A stretch of 41,184 nucleotides of DNA from Actinomycetota bacterium (GCA_027314515.1 DAHVAR010000112.1:1-41184); one strand, 5' to 3'; positions 7,381 to 16,266 are shown, numbered from the stretch's first letter. The notes: generated from the sequence alone by a model not told the origin. A program made the numbers and translations.

Positions 7381-7833
7381 GCAATAGCTCCCTGTCGTCT
7401 TCCGCGATGCGAGCTGCGGCGCGGCCTGGCTTTGAGTCGCTCGAGGGTCAACCGCGCCCGGACGGCAGACGCGCGCCCTTCGCAGCCAACCGGACCGCCG
7501 GCGTCGAGCACGGTTCTGCGTAGCCGACAGCCATGCGCATCGCGTGCCCGCCGACGACCAGGGCAGCGGCTGAGCGTCCCCGGCGGCCTCGCGTAGCGAA
7601 CGCACTGTCAGCTAGCCGAGAACGTGCCCGGAGGCCGCCGGACCTGAGGTCTGCCGCGCTCGGCGCGGCCGGTGTCGTTCAGGCCCGCAGAGTGGCTGCT
7701 GGGTGCTGGGCGCGCCCTACCGAGTGGGTGTTCTGGCTGGTCACGGCTGCCGCCGCCGTGTCCGGGCGGGCACATGGGCCGGGCACGGCAGCCGGCGAGG
7801 CTGGCACGCCGGCCCCTTGGGCTTGCTCTTTGG
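7381..7833. other. Intergenic region upstream of the glycosyltransferase operon
   Basis: About 450 bp between the STAS gene stop and the glycosyltransferase start, both on the minus strand. It should hold the operon promoter, but I see no convincing -35/-10 pair, no T-run terminator and no repeat. Reading frames through it on both strands are short and lack family signatures. Confidence 0.4.
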
Positions 7834-8262
7834 TCAGGCACGCGCCGGCCTGCTGACCGCCGACTGGACCGTCGGAAAGATCTCCAGCAGCCGGTCCAGC
7901 CCGGCGGCGCGCACCGCCATGCCTACCGCGGGCGTCGCCGCAGCCAGGCGCAGGGACCCGCCCAGCAGTCGCGCACGCCGTTCGGTACCGACCAGGACAG
8001 CCAGGCCGCCGGCGTCGACGTGGCTCACCAGCGACAGATCCAGGACGAGCCGGCTGGTGCCAGGTCGAAGCATGCGCAGGAGCTGCTCGCGAACTACGGC
8101 TGCGCGCGTAGCATCGAGACCGCCGCTCAGAACGGCCACCAGGAAGCCGCGATCCGTCCGAATGGGAAGAGCCAGATCGTGAGTTCGGCTGGTGGCCGCG
8201 TGCATCACGGGGCCTGGATCACGGCCGCCCCGTAGCTGGCTGGGGATAGCTGCCTCGGACAT
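7834..8262 (-). CDS. STAS-domain protein, anti-anti-sigma type without phospho-serine
   Basis: A 142-residue protein with a STAS domain at about 37-130: FLVAVLSGGLDATRAAVV, LVLDLSLVSHVDAGGLAVL and the C-terminal LLEIFP helix. Known: in SpoIIAA/RsbV the Asp-Ser-Ser/Thr-Gly motif carries the serine phosphorylated by the anti-sigma kinase. Here the motif is D83-A84-G85-G86, so the switch residue is absent. It may be constitutively able to bind a partner, or serve another STAS role. ATG 8262 follows AAAGGAGC at good spacing. It stands alone: no kinase or sigma gene is adjacent. Residues 1-30 are a variable lead. Confidence 0.8.
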   Translation of the reverse strand: MSEAAIPSQLRGGRDPGPVMHAATSRTHDLALPIRTDRGFLVAVLSGGLDATRAAVVREQLLRMLRPGTSRLVLDLSLVSHVDAGGLAVLVGTERRARLLGGSLRLAAATPAVGMAVRAAGLDRLLEIFPTVQSAVSRPARA

Positions 8263-8812
8263 GAACGAGCTCCTTCAAAGAACGAAATGAGACGCACTGC
8301 TCATCCGCCGCATGTGCGTGGCGCCGTCAGCTCAGGCGCACCGAGACGACCATGGGCGGCGCTACCCGCCGCCAGAAAGATCGCGAGCCTGCACCGTCAG
8401 CGCTGACCCCAGCCGGGTACGCGGCACCACTATGGCCACGAGCAGGGCGATCATCAGGACCAGGCCCTCGACATGGACTCCTCCGGTAACCCCGGATAGC
8501 TAGCCGCCTTCGGCGGCCGAGGCCGGCGCTTGTCTTTGACATTATCCTGGTTCCTAAATACTAGCAACTTGTTTCCAGTATTTGGCGCGGCGGCTACGGC
8601 TCGATGTTCCTAACCTGGCGGGTCGGCAGGCACGGCTTACCCGCCTCATGAATGTGAGCGGGGCGCCGGAGCCGCTATCAGCTATGACCAAGTGGAGCGT
8701 ATGCTCCTAGTGACTGTGTCCATAGGCAGCCTGACCGAGTTCCCGATCTGGTCCAGACCACGCGCCTGCTCTAGAGCCGCCTCGCTGCAAAACCCAGACG
8801 GCGAGGCGAACG
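8263..8812. other. Intergenic region between divergent STAS and desaturase genes
   Basis: A 550-bp gap. It contains an unusually AT-rich patch (about 8530-8590) with an inverted repeat, a GGAGC/GCTCC hairpin with a 4-nt loop (8694-8707), and the desaturase Shine-Dalgarno (GAGG) near 8804. On the minus strand around 8480-8390 a hydrophobic stretch (VEGLVLMIALLVAIVVP) resembles the first membrane helix of a CPA1-type Na+/H+ antiporter but soon hits a stop; it may be a remnant. No intact gene is evident. Confidence 0.4.
8556..8583. promoter_or_regulatory. Inverted repeat upstream of the desaturase gene
   Basis: AAATACT (8556-8562) and AGTATTT (8577-8583) form a perfect 7-bp inverted repeat separated by 14 bp, in the only AT-rich patch of the region, 230 bp before the desaturase ATG. 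The length fits a dimeric repressor site, such as one for a TetR-type lipid regulator, or a promoter element. Function is inferred. Confidence 0.4.
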
Positions 8813-9835
8813 ATGAGCGCGGACGCGGTTTCAGGTCACTATGACGGCACTAACTCCTTCCCGGATTATCAAGAGCCAGCGCAAACGCCGGCACAGCGAA
8901 TCCTTCAACTGACCGTGACCGCAGTGCTAGTGGCCGGGCCGTTTGCCGGCCTGGTCGCGGCAGTATGGCTGCTGTGGGGCCACGGCGTCGGTTTCGCCGA
9001 CATCGGGCTGGCGGTGTTCTTCTACCTGCTGACCGGGTTCGGGGTGACGGTGGGATTCCACCGGTGCCTGACGCACCGCAGCTTCAGCGCCCGCCCGGCG
9101 CTGCGCATTGCCCTGGCTATCGCAGGCTCGATGAGCTTCCAGGGCGAGGTGAACGGCTGGGTCGCTGTACACCGGCGACACCACGCCTTCACTGACAGGC
9201 CAGGCGACCCGCACTCTCCTTACCGGTACGGCACCGGGCCGGCCGGCCAGCTGCGTGGCATCCTGCACGCCCACACGGGCTGGCTGTTCGGCCACGACCC
9301 GACATCGCGCCAGGACTACGCGCCCGACATGCTGGCCGACCCGGCCATGCGCGCGATATCGCGCGCGTTCCCCGCCCTCTGCGTCGTCTCGCTAGCCCTG
9401 CCGTTCACGATCGGCTGGGCGATCGGCGGCGCTCGCGGCGCCCTGCTGGCGCTGCTGTGGGCAGGACTGGTCCGCATCTTCTTGCTGCAGCACGTCACCT
9501 GGAGTGTCAACTCCCTGTGCCACCTGCTCGGCAGCAGGCCCTACACCACCCGCCGCTACGACCGGGCCACGAACCTGTGGCCGCTGGCCCTGCTGTCCCT
9601 CGGGGAGAGCTGGCATAACACCCACCACTCCGACCCGGCGTGCGCGCGGCACGGCGTAGACCGCGGCCAGATCGACCTGTCCGCCGAGCTCATCCGCGTG
9701 TTCGAGCGTGCGGGCTGGGCCACGCGAGTCCGCTGGCCAAGCGCCGCCCGGCTCGACAAGCACCGCCGCAGGCCGGGCGAGCCCGCAGAAACGGTGCTGG
9801 CCAGCCAGGTCCCGTCCCGCGAGTGGGTAAGGTAG
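8813..9835 (+). CDS. Acyl-CoA/stearoyl-type fatty acid desaturase
   Basis: A 340-residue integral membrane di-iron desaturase. The three histidine boxes are present: HRCLTH (about 84-89), HRRHH (about 121-125) and HNTHH (about 267-271), in the pattern of delta-9 acyl-CoA desaturases (DesC/OLE1 type). Hydrophobic segments at about 33-57, 63-80, 190-215 and nearby give four membrane helices with the boxes facing the cytosol. The enzyme would introduce a cis double bond into saturated acyl chains with O2 and an electron donor. ATG 8813 follows GAGG at 7 nt. It is monocistronic and convergent with the cobalamin operon; its redox partner is not adjacent. Confidence 0.9.
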   Translation: MSADAVSGHYDGTNSFPDYQEPAQTPAQRILQLTVTAVLVAGPFAGLVAAVWLLWGHGVGFADIGLAVFFYLLTGFGVTVGFHRCLTHRSFSARPALRIALAIAGSMSFQGEVNGWVAVHRRHHAFTDRPGDPHSPYRYGTGPAGQLRGILHAHTGWLFGHDPTSRQDYAPDMLADPAMRAISRAFPALCVVSLALPFTIGWAIGGARGALLALLWAGLVRIFLLQHVTWSVNSLCHLLGSRPYTTRRYDRATNLWPLALLSLGESWHNTHHSDPACARHGVDRGQIDLSAELIRVFERAGWATRVRWPSAARLDKHRRRPGEPAETVLASQVPSREWVR

Positions 9836-9956
9836 CCCGCCCTGGCTGTGCTCAGAGCGCCGCAAGCGGCTGCCCGGCGCTGCCCGGCGCGCTGGCGGCC
9901 TGCCGACCACCGGGCGTTCAGATTCCACTGCGACTGCCCGAGACGGGCCAGCTGGA

Positions 9957-11798
9957 TCACCGTGGATCTGGCGGTTGCCGGCGGACGGGGCCGCCGAGCG
10001 CCGGCTGCGCGCTGACCCGTGCCGTGAGCTGCCGGGCTCGCAGCCCGGTGAGCAAGAGCTGAGCGGCCAAGCAGGCGCCGACGCCCTCGCCGGCTCGCAG
10101 CCGCAGCTGGAGCAGCGGCTCAAGCCCCAGCTCTGCGAGGATGGCGTCATGGGCGCTCTCGCGGCTGCGCTGTCCAGCCACGAGCGCGCTCTGAACGGCA
10201 GGCTCCAGCCGGACGGCGAGCAGCGCCGCGACCGCGGTGACCAGGCCGTCGAGGATGACCGGCACGCGACGGCGCGCGGCGCCCACGGTAACGCCGGTAA
10301 GCAGGGCAATCTCAGGTCCGCCGAGCGCTGCAACGAGCACCCGCGGATTCGCCAGATCGCGCCCGTGCTCCGCGCGCGCTCTGCTCACCGCGCGAGCCAC
10401 GACGTCGCGCTTTCGTGACAGCATCGCGGCGTCCGCGCCGGCCCCGAGGCCGACAGCGGCGCCGGGATCGAGGCCAGCCAGCAGGCACGCCAGAGCCGCC
10501 GCGACCGTCGTGTTGCCGATGCCCACCTCACCAAGGCAGACCAGGCCGTCGGCGCCGAGCCGCTGCCCGAGTTCCTCGCCTTGCCTGATCAGCGCGTCGG
10601 CGTCGGCACCCGACATGGCGTCGCAGTCCACCAGGTCGCCGGCCACCCCGGCCGGGCGGGCGTGCACCGCCTCGACGCGCAGTCCGCATTGCTGCGCCGT
10701 CGCCGCGCCGAGTGAGACGCCGGCCTGGGTCGCCGCGAGGACGTCGGCGGTGACAGTCGCGGGATACGCGGAGATGCCGTGCCTGGCGACGGGGTGCTCG
10801 GCTGCCGCGACGATCAGCGTCCCGCTGACCGGGGGGTCGGGACGAAGCGCAAGCGCCCGGTTCATCGCGGCGTCGAGCACGCCGAGCGATCCGGGCACTG
10901 CCAGCAGGTCATCCCCGCTGTCCCGGCCCGCGACCACGGATTGCTGGTCTGGCCCGGCCAGGTGCGAGACAGGCGCCGCCGGGCCGGGTTCGCCCGCTGG
11001 CCACCGCTCGCTGAGCACCACTTCATCCAGAGGCAGCCGCTGCGACCAGGCGTGCCGCACCAGGCCGGGCTCCGGTGGCCGCTCGTCCGGCCAGCCCAGG
11101 CACAGCCAGCCCAGGGTCTGCACGCCCGCTGGCAGGTCGAGCAGCCGGGCTAGATCAGCGGGCTCGAACAAGGTGACCCAGCCGAGCCCGAGCCCGGCCG
11201 CGCGCGAGGCGAGCCACATGTTCTGCACGGCGCATGCGCAGCTCCACATGTCCGCGTCCGTGAAGCTGGCACGGCCGAGTACCCCCGCCGCCGGGGCCCG
11301 CCGGTCGCAGGCCACCACGATGCCGACCGGCGCTTCTCGGATGCCGTCGAGCTGCAAGTCGAGCAGCCGTGCGCGGCGATCCGGCGTGAGCCGGGCTGCC
11401 TGGCGCAGCCGTTCCCTGTCGGCAAGCAGCGCCGCCTGGTCCCGCGTCGCCTGCTCGCTGATCACGACAAACCGCCAGGGCTGCGAATGACCCACTGACG
11501 GCGCCTGATGGCCGGCCGTCAGGACCTGACGCAACAGGTCCGGTGGTACCGGGTCCGGACGGAAGCGGCGGATGTCACGCCGCGCGGCCAGCACCGTTTG
11601 CAGCGCTGCCGTTACGTGGTCGCCGAGGGCCCAGCCAGCCGGGTCCGCCGCGCGCGCCGATGCTGATGTCGGGTCGCCGATAAGCGGGGCCGGCCGCGGC
11701 CATATGGTCTGCCCGGCCGCCCCGGCGTGGTCGTCCCGCCATTCTGGCACCGCGGCCGGCAGCGGGGGGCTCTCCCCGGCGGGCGGCACGCTCGTCAC
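9957..11798 (-). CDS. BluB-CobT fusion: DMB synthase and DMB phosphoribosyltransferase
   Basis: A 613-residue two-domain protein. After a flexible lead of about 60 residues, residues about 66-266 are BluB, the flavin-destroying 5,6-dimethylbenzimidazole synthase: LAARRDIRRF, APSVGHSQPWRFVVI, DADMWSCACAVQNMWLASRA and GWVTLFEP. Residues about 295-600 are CobT: GISAYPATVT, LGEVGIGNTTVAAAL, ILDGLVTAVAALLA and RAGEGVGACLA, where E571 matches the catalytic glutamate. The first domain makes the lower-ligand base and the second activates it to alpha-ribazole phosphate. GTG 11798 overlaps the cobS stop (GTGA); the frame stays open upstream inside cobS, but with no BluB similarity. Last gene of the cobN operon. 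In the CobT part, AEHPV replaces the usual DHGV. Confidence 0.9.
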   Translation of the reverse strand: MTSVPPAGESPPLPAAVPEWRDDHAGAAGQTIWPRPAPLIGDPTSASARAADPAGWALGDHVTAALQTVLAARRDIRRFRPDPVPPDLLRQVLTAGHQAPSVGHSQPWRFVVISEQATRDQAALLADRERLRQAARLTPDRRARLLDLQLDGIREAPVGIVVACDRRAPAAGVLGRASFTDADMWSCACAVQNMWLASRAAGLGLGWVTLFEPADLARLLDLPAGVQTLGWLCLGWPDERPPEPGLVRHAWSQRLPLDEVVLSERWPAGEPGPAAPVSHLAGPDQQSVVAGRDSGDDLLAVPGSLGVLDAAMNRALALRPDPPVSGTLIVAAAEHPVARHGISAYPATVTADVLAATQAGVSLGAATAQQCGLRVEAVHARPAGVAGDLVDCDAMSGADADALIRQGEELGQRLGADGLVCLGEVGIGNTTVAAALACLLAGLDPGAAVGLGAGADAAMLSRKRDVVARAVSRARAEHGRDLANPRVLVAALGGPEIALLTGVTVGAARRRVPVILDGLVTAVAALLAVRLEPAVQSALVAGQRSRESAHDAILAELGLEPLLQLRLRAGEGVGACLAAQLLLTGLRARQLTARVSAQPALGGPVRRQPPDPR

Positions 11799-12568
11799 CG
11801 CAGTGCCACGCCGATCAGCGTGACAGCAGTCGCTGCCTCGATCAGCCCGCCGAAGACGTCGCCGGTCACGCCGCCGAGCCGTCGCGCAGCGTACCGCCGC
11901 AGCAGCCAGGCCGTGGCCAGCGCGACCGCCTGCGGGACCAGGACCCAGGCCGGCGGGATACGCAGCGCCAGCGCCGCGGCCGCGCCCAGCGCCAGCGCCG
12001 CGACTGTCCAGCCGGCCGCTGCCGGGATGGTGACGCGGCCGGCTACCAGAGCGCCGAAGCCCCCCGGTCGGGCAGCTGGGACGCTGCGGACGGCTGCCTG
12101 CACCGCGGCGACCCGGCCGGTCGCCGCAGCGACCGCCAGGACGGCGGCGGGAGTCCATGCCCCGCCCCGGAGGCTCGTCAGCGAGGCGACGTCAGCCAGC
12201 AGCACAAGCACCAGGGTGACGACGCCGAACGGGCCGACGTCGGGCTGTTTCATGATTTCCAGCGCCCGGGCCGGCGCCGCACGGCTGCCAAGGCCATCGG
12301 CGGTGTCGGCGAGGCCGTCTAGATGCAGGCCGCCGGTGAGGGCAGCAAGCGCGGCGACTGCCAGGATCGCGCCGAGCAGGCCCGCGTGCGGTGCCCAGGC
12401 GCGGACCGCCGTCGCCGGCAGGCCGGCGGCCGCGCCGAGCACGGCGCCCACCGCGGGCAGCCAGAGCAGCGCCTGCGCCCCGTGCGCGGGAGTCGGTTCC
12501 GCGGCCACCCGGACCGGGACCGGCACGATGGTGAACATCGCGACCGACCGGGCGAGGCGTGTCATCAT
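11795..12568 (-). CDS. cobS: Cobalamin synthase (adenosylcobinamide-GDP ribazoletransferase)
   Basis: A 257-residue membrane protein with several hydrophobic helices and the family signature GGLHLDGLADTADGLG (about 79-94), whose acidic residues bind Mg. It joins adenosylcobinamide-GDP to alpha-ribazole (phosphate), the last assembly step, at the membrane. ATG 12568 gives a 4-bp ATGA overlap with the cobA-cobP fusion; a second ATG follows at once at 12565. The stop overlaps the GTG of bluB-cobT, so three lower-ligand assembly genes are translationally linked. Length is typical. Confidence 0.9.
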   Translation of the reverse strand: MMTRLARSVAMFTIVPVPVRVAAEPTPAHGAQALLWLPAVGAVLGAAAGLPATAVRAWAPHAGLLGAILAVAALAALTGGLHLDGLADTADGLGSRAAPARALEIMKQPDVGPFGVVTLVLVLLADVASLTSLRGGAWTPAAVLAVAAATGRVAAVQAAVRSVPAARPGGFGALVAGRVTIPAAAGWTVAALALGAAAALALRIPPAWVLVPQAVALATAWLLRRYAARRLGGVTGDVFGGLIEAATAVTLIGVALR

Positions 12569-13830
12569 CGGAGCCTGCGCGGTATGCCCGCGGTGACGAG
12601 CCACACCTCGTCGGCCGCGGCAGCCAGCCGCTGGTTCAGTGAGCCGAGTGTGTCACGGAAGGCGCGGCCGGATGCGGTCGCCGGCACGACGCCGCTGCCG
12701 ACCTCGTCGCTGACCGCAACCGCGACCAGCGGCGTCCGAGCCCAGCCGCCGACGAGGGAGTCGAGTGCCTCGGCCAGCCCATGGCCGGAGTCGGCGGCCG
12801 GTTCCCCTGCCCAGCAGCCGCAGTCGTTCATGACCTCGGCGAGCCAGGTGGTGATGCTGTCGATCAGGAGGGCACCTCCGTCGTGGTGACCGAGCAGCTT
12901 CGTCACTTCAGTCGTCTCGGTTGTCGCCCAGGCGGCGGGTCGGCGTGCACGGTGCCGCTCGATCCGCTCGGCCCACTCCGCGTCGTCCGGCCCGCGGCGC
13001 GCGGTCGCGACGTAGGTCACCGCGGGCTGGTCCGCCAGCAGGTGCTGCGCGTGCGCGGACTTGCCCGACCGGCTGCCGCCGAGCACCAGGACCCGGCGTC
13101 CTGCCCGGCGCATGCTTGCCTCGACAACCACGGTGGCCGGATTGGTCAGGCCGGCCTCGGCGACGGCCGCCGCGAGGTCGCGCACCGGTGCGCGGACCAC
13201 GCGCTGCGTAGGCAGGCTCGCATCCGCGACGCACGCCGCGGCCGCGTCAGCCGCGACGCCCTCGCGCATCAGGCAGGCGAGGATGGCCGGCAGGTGGCGC
13301 ATGCCCATCAGGATGACCAGGTTCGCGCCGCAGCGCGCTAGCGATGGCCAGTCCATCCGGCATGCTGGGTCGTCCGGGTCAAGGTGCCCCGATACGACGA
13401 CGAACCCGGCCGCGCCCGAGCTGCTGGTCAGCGGTACGCCGGCCAGCGCGGGTCCGGCGGTTGCCGCGGTGACACCGGGCACGACCTCGACCGGGATCCC
13501 GGCCTGAGCGCAGGACGCCACTTCCTGAGCGCCGTGCGCGAAGACGAACGGGTCGCCGCCCTTGAGCCGCACCACGGTCCGCCCCGCTCGGGCACGGTCG
13601 ATCATGATGGCCACGATCTGCTCATAGGTCAGGGTGGGGCGGCCTGGCGCGCGGCCCGCATCGATGATCTCGACGCCGCGGCTCAGCCTGGCCAGCAGGC
13701 CGGTCGGCGCCAGCCGGTCGGCGATGACGACATCCGCCGCCAGCAGCCGGTCCAGCCCCCGGATGGTGATCAAGTCGTCGGCACCTGGCCCGCCGCCGAC
13801 TAGCACCACCCGGCCGGGCGCTTCAGCCAT
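12565..13830 (-). CDS. CobA-CobP fusion: uroporphyrinogen III methyltransferase and adenosylcobinamide kinase
   Basis: A 421-residue protein joining the first and one of the last steps of the pathway. Residues about 7-241 are SUMT (CobA): VVLVGGGPGADDLITIRG, LKGGDPFVFAHGAQE and VVPGVTAATA; it makes precorrin-2 from uroporphyrinogen III using SAM. Residues about 245-421 are CobP/CobU: P-loop GGSRSGKS (251-258), the guanylylated histidine region ERHRARRPAAW (H293) and VSDEVGSGVVP; it phosphorylates adenosylcobinamide and transfers GMP. The junction is short, with no long linker. ATG 13830 overlaps the end of cobC by 8 bp and the stop overlaps cobS (ATGA). No siroheme dehydrogenase/chelatase domain is present. 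Confidence 0.92.
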   Translation of the reverse strand: MAEAPGRVVLVGGGPGADDLITIRGLDRLLAADVVIADRLAPTGLLARLSRGVEIIDAGRAPGRPTLTYEQIVAIMIDRARAGRTVVRLKGGDPFVFAHGAQEVASCAQAGIPVEVVPGVTAATAGPALAGVPLTSSSGAAGFVVVSGHLDPDDPACRMDWPSLARCGANLVILMGMRHLPAILACLMREGVAADAAAACVADASLPTQRVVRAPVRDLAAAVAEAGLTNPATVVVEASMRRAGRRVLVLGGSRSGKSAHAQHLLADQPAVTYVATARRGPDDAEWAERIERHRARRPAAWATTETTEVTKLLGHHDGGALLIDSITTWLAEVMNDCGCWAGEPAADSGHGLAEALDSLVGGWARTPLVAVAVSDEVGSGVVPATASGRAFRDTLGSLNQRLAAAADEVWLVTAGIPRRLR

Positions 13831-14881
13831 GGCTGGTCACCTCCGCCAGTGCATCCGCGAACCTGTCAGAGGTCACGGTGTCCCGGACAGCCACGCGGAT
13901 CCACCCCGGTGCCAGGCCGGGGAACGTCTCCCCGCGGCGGACCGCGAAACCGCGGCCATGCAGCCGGGTCCGAACGTCACTGACCTGAGTCTTCAGCAGC
14001 ACGAACGAAGCCGATGCAGCCGGGACCACCCGCACGGCAGGAACGTCGGCGAGCCTGCGCAGCAGATGCGCACGCTCGCTGGCCAGCGCGACTGCCCACG
14101 CGTACGCCTCCGCCACCGCCGCAGCGGACGCGGTGGCGGCGCAGGCCGTCACCGCGGGCGCTGACACCGGCCACGGCGGCTGCGCCGCAGCGAGCATCGC
14201 GACGACGTCAGCCGCGGCGAGCACGTAGCCCGCGCGCAGGCCCGCGAGCGCCCATGTCTTGGTCAGGCTGCGAAGCACGACCAGGCCGCCCAGGTCGGGG
14301 TGGCTTGCCAGGGACTCCGGCTCGCCCGGCAGGCAGTCGGCGAACGCCTCATCGACGACGACGATGCGGCCGGGCCGGACGAGGCTGAGCAGGGCAGCGC
14401 GCGGGTGCGCGACGGACGTCGGATTGGTCGGGTTACCGGCGAATACCAGGTCAGCGTCCGCGGGCACCAGACCGGTGTCCAGCACGTAAGGGAACGGCAG
14501 CACGACTCGCCCGACGTCGTGGCCAGCCGCGCGCAGGGCCGCTTCCGGCTCGGTGAACTGCGGATGCACGACCACAGCGCGCCGCGGCCGCAACGTCCGC
14601 GCCAGCAAGACGAACGCCTCGGCCGCGCCCGCAGTGAGGAGGATCTCGCTGGGTGAGCGGCCGTGCCGCGCCGCCACCGCGCTGACCGCGGCGCGCTGGT
14701 CCGGGTAGGCCGCCAGGTCAGTGCGCCGGATCTGCGCTGCCAGCCAGTCCGGCGTTCCTGACGACCGGACGTTGACAGCCAGATCGACAAGTCCCGGCAC
14801 GAGATCAGCATCGCCGTGATGCGCGAGATCGACCGGCCCGTCATCGGCCTGGCCAGTTCCGCCCGGTGTGGGGGCTGCCAT
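13823..14881 (-). CDS. cobC: CobC/CobD-type threonine-phosphate decarboxylase-like PLP enzyme
   Basis: A 352-residue fold-type I aminotransferase-like protein. The PLP lysine is K208 in SLTKTWALAGLRAGY; FAGNPTNPTS (about 148-157) and VVVDEAFADC (about 174-183) are typical cofactor-contact segments. Known role: supplies (R)-1-amino-2-propanol phosphate, the linker between corrin ring and nucleotide loop. Start: ATG 14881 lies three bases past the cobB stop; a GTG at 14887 overlapping that stop as GTGA is a fair alternative adding two residues. Operon position between cobB and cobA-cobP supports the role. No L-threonine kinase gene is in the window. Confidence 0.88.
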   Translation of the reverse strand: MAAPTPGGTGQADDGPVDLAHHGDADLVPGLVDLAVNVRSSGTPDWLAAQIRRTDLAAYPDQRAAVSAVAARHGRSPSEILLTAGAAEAFVLLARTLRPRRAVVVHPQFTEPEAALRAAGHDVGRVVLPFPYVLDTGLVPADADLVFAGNPTNPTSVAHPRAALLSLVRPGRIVVVDEAFADCLPGEPESLASHPDLGGLVVLRSLTKTWALAGLRAGYVLAAADVVAMLAAAQPPWPVSAPAVTACAATASAAAVAEAYAWAVALASERAHLLRRLADVPAVRVVPAASASFVLLKTQVSDVRTRLHGRGFAVRRGETFPGLAPGWIRVAVRDTVTSDRFADALAEVTSHG

Positions 14882-14883
14882 GG

Positions 14884-16266
14884 TCACGCCCGCGCGGCCC
14901 GTGCGCTCTGCGCCGCCGCGACCAGCCGGCGGGCCGCGTCCGGCAGTGCGGCCCAGTGCACGTGCAGGTACGAGGCCAGCAGGCTCGGGGCAGCCCAGCC
15001 CTGCTGGCTGCCGTCCTGCAGGCGCCACGCCGCGGGCTGGCCGTGCGCCGGCAGGCTGGCGGTCCGGTGGAACTCGTGGGCCCTGATGACCGTCCCGGCC
15101 GGCGCGAGCGGGGTGGCCGCGGCAGCGGTCGCCTCCCGGTAACCGAGTGTCAGCTTTGCAGTCATCCTCGCCGTGGCGGGCAGCACGCCGCACTGAGGAC
15201 GATCGTCGACGTCGCAGCCGAGCCAGAGCAGACCGGCGCATTCGGCGATCACCGGCATTCCGGTCGCCGCACGGCGGGCGACTTCAGCCCGCAGGGTGAC
15301 GTTGGCCGCGAGGTCGTCCGCATAGAGCTCAGGGAAACCGCCGCCAACGACGAGTGCGTCGGTTCCGGCTGGGAGCGCGATGTCACTGACCGGATCAAAC
15401 CTGACCAACTCGGCGCCAGCAGCTTCAAGCAGCTCGTCGTGCTCGGCGTAGCCGAAGGTGAACGCGGGCCCGCTGGCGACCGCGACGCGAGCGCGAGCGG
15501 GGGGAGTTCTGTCATTGCGCTGCGTCGGCTGGTGCGGGAACGGGGCCGACCACGCAGCCGCCGTCAGCGGCGGCGCGGAGCGTGCGATGGCCGTCAGCAG
15601 TTCCAGGTCGAGGTGGTCGCGGATCATCGCAGCGAGCGCCGGCAGCCAGTCCGCCACGTCGCTGCTGCGCTCGGCAGCCGGGACGAGGCCGAGATGCCGC
15701 GACGGGGCATGCAGCGTGGCCTCGGCTGGCAGCGCGCCGACGACCGGGATGCCGGTGCCGGCCACGGCCTCGCGCAAGATCTGCTCATGTCGCACCGAGG
15801 AGACCTGGTTGAGGACGACGCCGGCGATGCGAGCTGCCGGGTCGTAGGCCGCGAAGCCCTGCACGGTGGCGGCAATGGACCGGCCAGCGCCGCCGGCGGA
15901 CACGACCAGCACGATGGGCGCGCCGAGGAGGCGGGCGACATGAGCTGTGCTGGCGAAATCACCGCGGCCCGCCGCCCCGTCGAACAGGCCCATCACGCCT
16001 TCGATCACGCAGATGTCGCTGCCCTCCGCGCCGTGCAGGAACAGCGGGGCGATGAGTTCCTCGCTGGTCAGCCACGGGTCGAGGTTGCGCCCGGGTCGGC
16101 CCGTGGCGGCTGCGTGGTAGCTCGGGTCGATATAGTCCGGGCCGACCTTGTGGCCGGAGACGCGCAGGCCTGCGGCGCGCAGCGCCGCCATCAGGCCGGT
16201 AGCGACGGTTGTCTTGCCGTCGCCCGAGCGGGTCGCGGCGATGACGAGCCGCGGCTGGGTCACCAT
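14884..16266 (-). CDS. cobB: (Hydrogeno)cobyrinic acid a,c-diamide synthase
   Basis: A 460-residue two-domain amidotransferase. The N-terminal ATP-grasping domain has AATRSGDGKTTVATGL (10-25) and VGPDYIDPSYHA; the C-terminal glutaminase domain has VVGGGFPELYADDL and the nucleophile cysteine in VIAECAGLLWLG, with HEFHRT further on. It amidates the a and c side chains using glutamine and ATP. In the aerobic route the substrate is hydrogenobyrinic acid, before cobalt insertion by CobN. The start overlaps the cobO stop by 7 bp and the stop abuts cobC. Confidence 0.93.
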   Translation of the reverse strand: MVTQPRLVIAATRSGDGKTTVATGLMAALRAAGLRVSGHKVGPDYIDPSYHAAATGRPGRNLDPWLTSEELIAPLFLHGAEGSDICVIEGVMGLFDGAAGRGDFASTAHVARLLGAPIVLVVSAGGAGRSIAATVQGFAAYDPAARIAGVVLNQVSSVRHEQILREAVAGTGIPVVGALPAEATLHAPSRHLGLVPAAERSSDVADWLPALAAMIRDHLDLELLTAIARSAPPLTAAAWSAPFPHQPTQRNDRTPPARARVAVASGPAFTFGYAEHDELLEAAGAELVRFDPVSDIALPAGTDALVVGGGFPELYADDLAANVTLRAEVARRAATGMPVIAECAGLLWLGCDVDDRPQCGVLPATARMTAKLTLGYREATAAAATPLAPAGTVIRAHEFHRTASLPAHGQPAAWRLQDGSQQGWAAPSLLASYLHVHWAALPDAARRLVAAAQSARAARA

